A stretch of 64,000 bases of DNA from the NCBI RefSeq assembly GCF_011075055.1, contig NC_058140.1:8490988-8554987 (forward strand), in the 5' to 3' direction. The stretch comes from Mangifera indica. Lineage: Eukaryota; Streptophyta; Magnoliopsida; Sapindales; Anacardiaceae. The position numbers and the translations under genes are program-made. The notes below the pieces were generated by a model. It was not told the origin of the DNA and did not search any database. It saw only the letters and a list, made by a program, of their open reading frames with translations. Below, piece by piece: positions 56,713-64,000 of this stretch. The stretch's first letter is position 1. The number at the start of each line of letters is the position of its first letter.

Positions 56713-57225
56713 AATTTAGGCTTTTAAAATTTTTCCGGTAACCTTGGTTTATTTTTCGGCATTCTTTTCTGACCACCGTGTTTCTGTCCTTTTTCGATGG
56801 TCGTGTTTACACCATTGTGATCGGTACGACTTCACCGACAATCCCCTGAAAAGAGAGCCGCCATCCGTTGATTCACATGTCGTCACGTATCGAGCAGACG
56901 TCTGACTACCTCCATCATCGATCTATTTCTCCGACGAGCGTGCATCGACACTGCCTCTTCCAGTCCTCTCAGAAGACACCGGTGAGTCTGTCTGTGGTGA
57001 CTTCATCGTCATCGGTCATCGGAATCGACGTCACGCTCTGACTGTTTTTATCTCGGATCGTCATCTTCGATCTGCTTTCTCGACGCGCATTAGGCTACAC
57101 TACCGACACTGTTGAACTCAGAATATTCCGACGAGTAATCACCTCATAGTCTCTTCGCTGTCCGTCGCCATCGTCATTCGTCGGAACAGTCCCACAGTGT
57201 TGATTTTGTTAATTTTCTTTTATTA

Positions 57226-60200
57226 ATGGCCAGTGAAGGATCTTCAAAATCAGATCTTGCTCCTGTTAGAGATCAAATCTTGGGAAGTGCAACCATTCCA
57301 ACATTGGATGATGTATTTGTTCGTCTGCTCAGAGTTTCCTCTACCACAGGACCCACTGTTACAGATTCTGCTGCCCTAGTCTTTCGATCTCCAAACCACT
57401 CTAGAGAGTCAAGTGACCATGGGAGTAGAGGCGGTCGTCCAAGATGCAATTACTGTAATAGATGAGGGCATACTCGAGACAAATGTTATAAGCTACATGG
57501 GAGACCTACACATAATGTCAATGTTGCACAATCAGTCCCTCAATCAGCTCCTCTTGATCATCATTCAGAGATTTTAGCAAGACAGTCTCAATCAGTTCCT
57601 CAGTCAGTTACTCTCACTGGAGCTGATTATGAAGAATACCTTCAGTACCAGGCGATGAAACAGTCATCTCAATCCTCTGTTGCTTCCTTTGCCCAATCTG
57701 GTAATTCGATTGCTTGCCTATCACAATCCTCTACTCTAGGACCTTGGGTCCTAGATTCAGGTACCTCAAATCATATTTCTAGTAACTCTAGTTTATTTTC
57801 ACATTTTAATCATTCCAAATCTTTTTCTTCTGTCACATTAGCGGATGGCACAAAATCTATAGTTAAAGTCGTAAGACATGCTAATCCATTACCAAATCTC
57901 TCTTTAGATTCGGTTCTTTATCTTCTTAATTGCGCATTTAATCTCGTTTCCGTTAGTAAATTAAGACGAGCCTTGAATTGTTCCATTACATTTACTAATG
58001 ATGCCTTTGTTATACAGGATCAAAGTTCGGGCAAGACGATTGGCATAGGATGTGAGTCACAAGGGCTTTATCACTTGTCCCTTCCTTCTTCCGCTGCTTG
58101 CACTGCTATTGAGTCTCTAACTCTTCTTTATAATCGTTTGGGGCATCCTAGTCTCTCTAAGCTTCAGAAGATGGTCCCTCATTTATCTAGTTTGTTATCT
58201 CTTAAGTGTGAGTCTTGTCAACTTGGGCAGCAGTCTCGTAGTTCCTTCCCAAGGCGTGTCAATAATCGAGTTTCGTCTCCTTTTGAGTTAGTTCACTCCG
58301 ATGTGTGGGGTCCTTATCGAGTCAAGTCTACTTTAAATTTTCAATATTTTGTGACATTCATTATTGATTATTCACGTTGTACGTGGATATTTTTAATGAA
58401 AAGTCGATCTGAGTTATTTTCTCATTTTCAGTCATTTTGTGCCGAAGTTAAAACACAATTTAATTCTTCTATACGCACATTACGTAGTGATAATGCGAGT
58501 GAATATTTTTCCACTTCTTTCACAAATTTCATGTCTTCTTAAGGGATTATTCACCAGTCTTCTTGTGCTTACACCCTACAACAAAATGGGGTTGTTGAGC
58601 GTAAAAATAGACACCTCATTGAAACAGCTCGTATATTATTATTACATTCACATGCTTGCTATCTCATTAATCAGATGCCCTCCTCAGTATTGCAAAATCA
58701 GATTCCACATTCAATTCTCTTCCCTACTGGCCCTTTATACACTATCCTTCCACGTGTCTTTGGTTGAACATGTTTTGTACATAACCTTTTCCCAGGTCTT
58801 GATAAACTATCTGCTCAGTCTATCAAATGTATATTTCTTGGTTACTCTCGTCTCCAGAAAGGTTATAAATGTTACTCTCCTACGACATGTCGTTACTTTA
58901 TATCTACTAGTGTTACTTTCTTTGAGTCTTCCCCTTACTTCTCTTCATCTGAAACCCAATCTCCTATCACTGAGAGTCTTCCATTACCTACTTTTATTCC
59001 TACTTTCGATGTTCATCCTACAGTCTACCCTCACCCAAGATTTAGCACTTATTTCCCCGATTATTGACTCTTCTGCAGGTACTGATATCACTTCTATTGC
59101 TCCAACGACTCCTATTGACTCACTTCCTACTGTCGCATCTAGCCCGGCTGAGGTCCTACATCCTGATGACCAATTTCCTATTGCTATCCGTAAAGCTATA
59201 AGATCCTCTCGTAATCCTCATCCTATTTATATTTTTCTTAGCTATCACCGTTTATCCTCACCATATTATGCCTTTGTGTCCTCTTTATCCTCCATTTTAG
59301 TTCCTAAATCTATTCGTGAGGCTCTTTCTAATCCAGGTTGGAGGCAAGCAATGATGGATGAAATGACTGCGTTACATCATAATGGTACTTGGGAATTGGT
59401 GAAATTACCTCCGGGTCATTCCACTATCGGTTTTCGTTGGGTTTACACAGTCAAGATTGGTCCTACTGGTACTATTGATCATCTCAAGGCCCGGTTGGTT
59501 GTTAAAGGTTATACTCAGGTCTATGGTTTGGATTATGGTGACACATTTTCTCCAATGGCTAAGATGTCCTCCGTTCGGTTATTCTTATCTATGGCTGCCA
59601 TTCATCATTGGCCCTTGTTTCAGTTAGACATCAAAAATGCCTTTCTTCATGGTGAGCTTCAGGAAGAGATATATATAGAGCAACCGCCTGGTTTTGTTGC
59701 TCAGGGGGAGTCTGATTTGGTTTGTAAACTTTGACGGTCACTATATGGCCTAAAACAATCTCCACGTGCCTAGTTTGGACGTTTTAGTATAGTTATTCAA
59801 GAATTTGGTATGACTCGATGTGAGTTGGATCATTCTGTATTTTACAGACACATGTCGCGAGGAAAGTGCATTTATCTGGTTGTTTATGTCGACGATATTG
59901 TTATCACTGATGATGATCAGGAGGGTATCGATCAATTAAAACAACATCTATTTAATCATTTCCAGACCAAAGACTTGGGAACACTTAAATACTTTCTTGG
60001 GATAGAAGTTGCTCAGTCTAAGACAGGTATTATTATCTCTCAGAGGAAGTATGCTTTGGATATTTTGGAGGAGACTGGGATGTTGGATTATAAACCTATT
60101 GATTCTCCTATGGACCCTAATACTAGACTTGTGCCAAGACAGGGGGAGCCACTTGTAGACCCTGGGAAATATCAGAGGTTAGTAGGTAAACTCAACTATT

Positions 60201-60841
60201 TGACTATCACAAGACCAGATATCTCTTTTCCAGTTAGTGTTGTCAGTCAATTTCTTCAGTCTCTATGCGATTCTCATTAGGATGCAGCTATTCGGATCCT
60301 GAGATACATTAAGAAAGCACTAGGAAAAGGATTACTCTATGAAGATAAAGGTCATACTCAGATTATTAAATATTCTAATGCTGATTGGGCAGGATCTCCG
60401 TCTGATAGGCGCTCGACTTCTGGATATTGTATTCTTGTTGGTGGTAACTTGGTTTTATGGAAAAGTAAAAAGCAAGATGTTGTGGCTAGATCAAGTGCAG
60501 AGGCAGAATATCGCGCTATGACATTGGCTACCTGTGAGCTTGTATGGTTGAAACAATTGGTTCAAGAGTTAAAATTTGCAGATATATCACAAATGAAGCT
60601 ATTGTGTGATAACCAAGCAGCACTTCATATTGCTTCTAATCCAGTATTCCATGAGAGAACGAAACATATAGAAATAGATTGTCATTTCATTCGAGAAAAG
60701 ATTTTATCAGGGTGTATAACTACCAACCATGTCAGCTCTAATGATTAGCTTGCAGATATCCTTACTAAGTCTCTTAGGAGTCCTCGTATTGAATTCATTT
60801 GTAACAAGCTTGGTGCATATGATTTGTATGCTCCAGCTTGA
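57226..60841 (+). pseudogene. Copia-7 gag-pol remnant
   Basis: Begins MASEGSSKSDLAPVRDQI. Only the last part of gag is left before the knuckle CNYCNR-stop-GHTRDKCYKLHG (57445-57500), so the usual gag core of about 200 residues is gone. Protease WVLDSGTSNHIS is intact (57745-57780). Pre-integrase: LYNRLGHPSLSKLQKM and CESCQLGQQSR. Integrase: HSDVWGPYRV, FIIDYSRCTWIFLM and LRSDNASEYF, then a stop, QQNGVVERKNRHL in the next frame, and a small deletion before ACYLINQMPS. RT: GFRWVYTVK, FQLDIKNAFLHG and VYVDDIVIT (intact), with two stops between. RNase H: YSNADWAGSPSDRRSTSGY, ARSSAEAEYRAMTLATCELV, CDNQAALHIASNPVFHERTK, ending ADILTK and a TGA at 60839-60841. Clearly recent but not autonomous. Confidence 0.95.
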
Positions 60842-60848
60842 GGGGGAA

Positions 60849-61057
60849 TGTTGAGTTGTATATGAGTTGTATCTTTAAATTAGGAAAGATATAATTAGGG
60901 ATAATTAAGGATATAGTTAGGGATAATTAAGGAGATTGTATCTTAGTAAAACTAGGAAAGTACATATACTATTTCCTACTCTAGGATTTAGAAATTCACA
61001 TAAGTATTGATGTAAATTTACTTTTCAATAAAGAATATTTCTCTCAAGGTTATTTCA
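60849..61057 (+). repeat. Copia-7 3' LTR
   Basis: Near-identical to 56489-56697. Confidence 0.95.
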
Positions 61058-61339
61058 TATGGTGAGATCCTATTAGGTGTGGTAATAATAAATAGAATGT
61101 AACAGACGTATTTAAAATCATAAGTTTATAATTGTATTGTAATATAATTACTTGATATAAAACTCTAATACAATATGAAAAAGAATTGGAGAAAGGCTTC
61201 AAGAGTTAAATCTTAGCCCAACATCTTACCTTACAACCTATAGGTCTCATCCTAAGACTTGACATAACAAGTATCTTTGCAATCTTTGGTCTTGCTTTTC
61301 TCAAATGTCTACCTTGGCATTTTCCAACATATGAACATG
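61058..61339. other. short intergenic stretch
   Basis: Between Copia-7 and the readable part of the LINE. It may be decayed LINE 3' sequence, but the RT motifs expected there (RQGDP, YADD) were not found. Confidence 0.4.
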
Positions 61340-64000
61340 GATCTCTGTACAAATTTCTCTTATGAAGGTAATTTATTGTTCAGGGATTCAAAGCATACTG
61401 GAAACTAAAAAATGTGGTGTAGTCATGCATGTTTCAATCCACTTACCCATCTGATCTAGAATGCCTACTTTTTGTAAAGCCAAAAGAAGAAAATCCCAAC
61501 TCACTATGTCAAAGTCTTTACAAATATCACCTTTAAAGCACATTGAGCTAAGGAACCCCAATATGGTAATTACACATAAGCTCTTGAGTCAACAAAATAT
61601 TATCTAAAATTTGCCTCCTCATAATAAATGTTAACTATGAACTCCTTATTATACAGGCAAGACAATCTTAATCTGAGTAACAATCACCTTAGAAATGAAC
61701 TTATATATTGTAATAGAAGATCAATCTAAAGTCACTCATGTTCCTTGGACACCCCTCTAGGTAATCTACTGAAGGTTTTATCATCAAGAATAGAGAATAA
61801 TGCATCTCTAATTTTTACATCTATAATAAGAGCAATCAAACTATCCATCATGTCCACAAAATTATGACTAGAAAAATACCTAGATGCATCGTTAATAAAT
61901 AGTAATGTTAGGGCTCTAAGTAAACCCTAAAATATTACACAGCCAAATTATCAAACTCTCTTTAATTAGAAATGAGGGAACCACTCTCATCCTTTAGTCT
62001 CTTAATCTTATTCTTGATCTACTTTTGAATCAAAGACTTATGAAAACTTTGTATTTCGATCCCCCAAATAAAGCCACTAAATCTTAGACCATTATTTGTA
62101 ATTAGTCTCCACATCCTCGCAAAGCTCATAGTACTACATAGCAACATACTCAGTAGATAACAAATGTGCATTTAAAATAGTATGTGCCTCAGCTTATTAC
62201 CTTCAAGCCTTTCTCACCTCAGTTGAAATATTGCTAGAATCCTTTATGTGTAAAGATTTTAGCTCACATTTTAACTTCTTCAATTTCTATGTGAGACATA
62301 ACATAGGATTACCCTTTACAGTTAACTCCTACACTAATTAAACAATATCCAAAAAATTTTATGATCAACCTTAAAGTTTATAAATTTGAAAGTAATGGGC
62401 TTCTTATCATACAAAGGCCCAAATTGAACCACCATAACATGATGATCAAAAACATCTTTGGCCAAAAATTCTGACATTGTATTCGAACATGTCATAAACC
62501 ATAAGGAGCTACAAACTACCCCATTCTACCTTTTCAAGATTAGTACCATCATCCTATCAGCCATTATGCCAAGCATATCGTAATCTTGTGTAACGAATCT
62601 TGACTAGCTCAATATCATGTACATACTGACCAAACTCATCTATAAATCCGTATCATCATATGTCACCCCTACTTTATCATAAGACCAAAGAATAATATTA
62701 AAATTCCTATTATAAGCCATGGTGCATAGTCAAATGTCTTAAAAAATGTTTGAAGTAAATCCTATAACTATAGTCAATTACATATATTAGAGGAACCATA
62801 AATAAAAGTGATAGCAAATAAAGATGTATCAAGTAACCTTGTAACCCTATAAATGAACTCTTAGAAAAATGCATTAATCTTGTTAACATTGTACATGGTA
62901 GGGTCCAAACATACTAGTACTCTATAAGTAACTAAATATAAAACATTAGACAAATACCCCTAAGACAGACATATTGTTGATACTATTGAATCCAAGTGCA
63001 ATAAATCAACCTTAGTCTCCAAAAGACCAACCAAACCTAACGAGAAATTTAAAATCCATCTCCTCACTACTATTTGGTTTTGGGAAGCTATTAAGGCTCT
63101 TAATATTCTAACTTCCTATCTTATGAAAGTGGAATAATCTTTAATCATACTATTTTTGGGGTTGAAACCTAGTACTCCTCTTGCCCTTTTCCTTTAACTT
63201 GAGATACAGTAAGAGGTGGGATGACACCCTTAGAACCACTAACTAAAGTAGAAGAGGTAACCTCAGTTAAAGATGTTGACTTGTTTAACATGCAACCATT
63301 CATACCTAAAATGTGGTCATAATCCTCCTCAATAGCCTTTTAGGTGTTAAAGTCTAAGTTAGATCTTGAAGAAGTCTTGTGATCACCCCAAGTTGCTAAT
63401 ACCAATGTTATAGTATTAACATCTCCTCAAATTAAATGAGAATGCCCCGTAGCATTATGACCTTTATGAAACACCATTTGTACCTCTAGATGTGTTACTA
63501 GGTCAATTGCTAAGTTCCCTGACACTTGAAAAGTGTTTGGTTGTGAATTAATTTTATTTCACCTATCTTAAAGACTCCTCTTTTGAAACCTTTATGAAAC
63601 ACCATTTGTAGTCTCTCTTAGTTGCAACCTTTGTCAACTCTGAAACTCTTATTAAAGTTTGACAAAAATTCTCAAAAAAACAGTATTTGAACACCTCTTA
63701 AGCTTTTACTTATACTCTATCCTCACCTTAATTGGATCCAGAGATAACTTACACTCTAGCTCAAACCAATATATAAAAGTCATTATACTATTCAATTTAA
63801 CACATACTCAAGCATAGGAAAGTTAGGTACACTTATAAGTCATCTTGTTGTAAGATAAACATTGACTAACCATGCTAGAAGCCATGCTCAAACCCTTAGC
63901 AATCTATAAAGGAAAAGGAAATCCATGTAACCTAATCTAGACAAGTACCTCAGGGATACGGTTCTTGGTAAAAGTGAAATGTGTGTGCCATTGCTAGAGA
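61340..64000 (-). mobile_element. L1-type LINE, degenerate, runs off the window
   Basis: Read right to left. The end of ORF1 (about 63700-64000) has the DUF4283-like VWIRLHGFPFPL and a Cys-containing block resembling VEYKWKP.RCS. ORF2 begins near 63120, with endonuclease remains at about 62380-63100 (LLETKV, VLVCLDPT, FIYGSSN), followed by FLAKDVFDHHVMVVQFGP at about 62430-62490. The region between endonuclease and RT (61900-62300) includes KLKCELKSLHIKDSS and LYLGDRNTKFSHKS-like blocks. The first RT block is at 61470-61560 (FKGDICKDFDIVSWDFLL, with the catalytic Asp region). Later RT blocks and the 3' end are missing. Stops and frame changes are frequent, so it is an old copy. Confidence 0.8.

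Larger units (their letters stand above)
56489..61057 (+). mobile_element. Copia-7: young, deletion-derived copia element
   Basis: 4569 bases. Short LTRs (209 bases each) at 56489-56697 and 60849-61057 differ at about six positions, all transitions (about 97% identity). Primer site tggtatcagagcc begins at 56700; polypurine tract gagggggaa lies just before 60849. The flanks aggtg (56484-56488) and tggtg (61060-61064) agree in four of five bases if the right LTR end is taken two bases later; otherwise no duplication is visible. The leader 56712-57225 is unusually rich in C, G and TCG words for this window. The coding part lacks the first part of gag and has a few stops and frameshifts. Confidence 0.95.

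Noticed and set aside
58439..59734. Long plus-strand frame of 431 codons starting inside the Copia-7 integrase
   Set aside because: The first part is the integrase region read in the wrong frame. Only from about 59290 does it read as genuine RT. It is not a separate gene.

Overview
The window reads as AT-rich nuclear DNA of a flowering plant, most likely a eudicot. Its protein genes have GT-AG introns. It holds Ty1/copia elements with a tRNA-Met-type primer site (TGGTATCAGAGCC and decayed forms), decayed Ty3/gypsy-like LTRs, an L1 LINE, Mutator-like terminal-inverted-repeat elements and MITEs. No prokaryotic, organellar or free viral sequence is evident. I cannot name the species.

Host genes are few. 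(1) At 11714-13454 (+) there is an intact two-exon gene for a 375-residue protein that I do not recognise. (2) At 41980-43610 (-) there is a five-exon gene for a 293-residue type I metacaspase-like protein. Its reading frame and splice sites are intact, but the catalytic cysteine codon reads serine (DASHSG instead of DACHSG). (3) At 19947-20403 (-) there is a related metacaspase first exon with nothing downstream, hemmed in by a Mutator-like element and a 7.8-kb copia element. The two metacaspase loci lie about 21.6 kb apart on the same strand, so this is a duplicated family cluster with one broken member and one pseudoenzyme candidate.

Most of the rest is mobile DNA. 1-4.1 kb: intergenic, with a DUF1985-like fragment. 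4.1-9.7 kb: two truncated copia elements head to tail on the minus strand. 10.4-11.3 kb: Mutator-like TIR element. 15.1-18.0 kb: copia fragment split by a 1.15-kb insert. 18.6-19.7 kb: second Mutator-like element of the same family. 20.5-28.3 kb: minus-strand copia with target-site duplication and an internally duplicated leader/LTR. 30.2-34.6 kb: copia with an integrase-to-RT deletion. 35.4-39.5 kb: foldback element, gypsy-type LTR and minisatellites. 47.3-52.4 kb: copia with target-site duplication. 52.8-56 kb: segmental duplication and a gypsy-type LTR. 56.5-61.1 kb: the youngest copia, LTRs about 97% alike. 61.3-64.0 kb: minus-strand L1 running off the window.

A dispersed MITE family (about 120-175 bp, AT-rich, near-palindromic) occurs at least six and probably seven times. 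It flanks the metacaspase-like gene on both sides, and one copy can be read as an insertion by comparing two copies of a duplicated segment. All copia coding regions carry stops, frameshifts or deletions, so none looks autonomous. All alignments and counts were made by eye.
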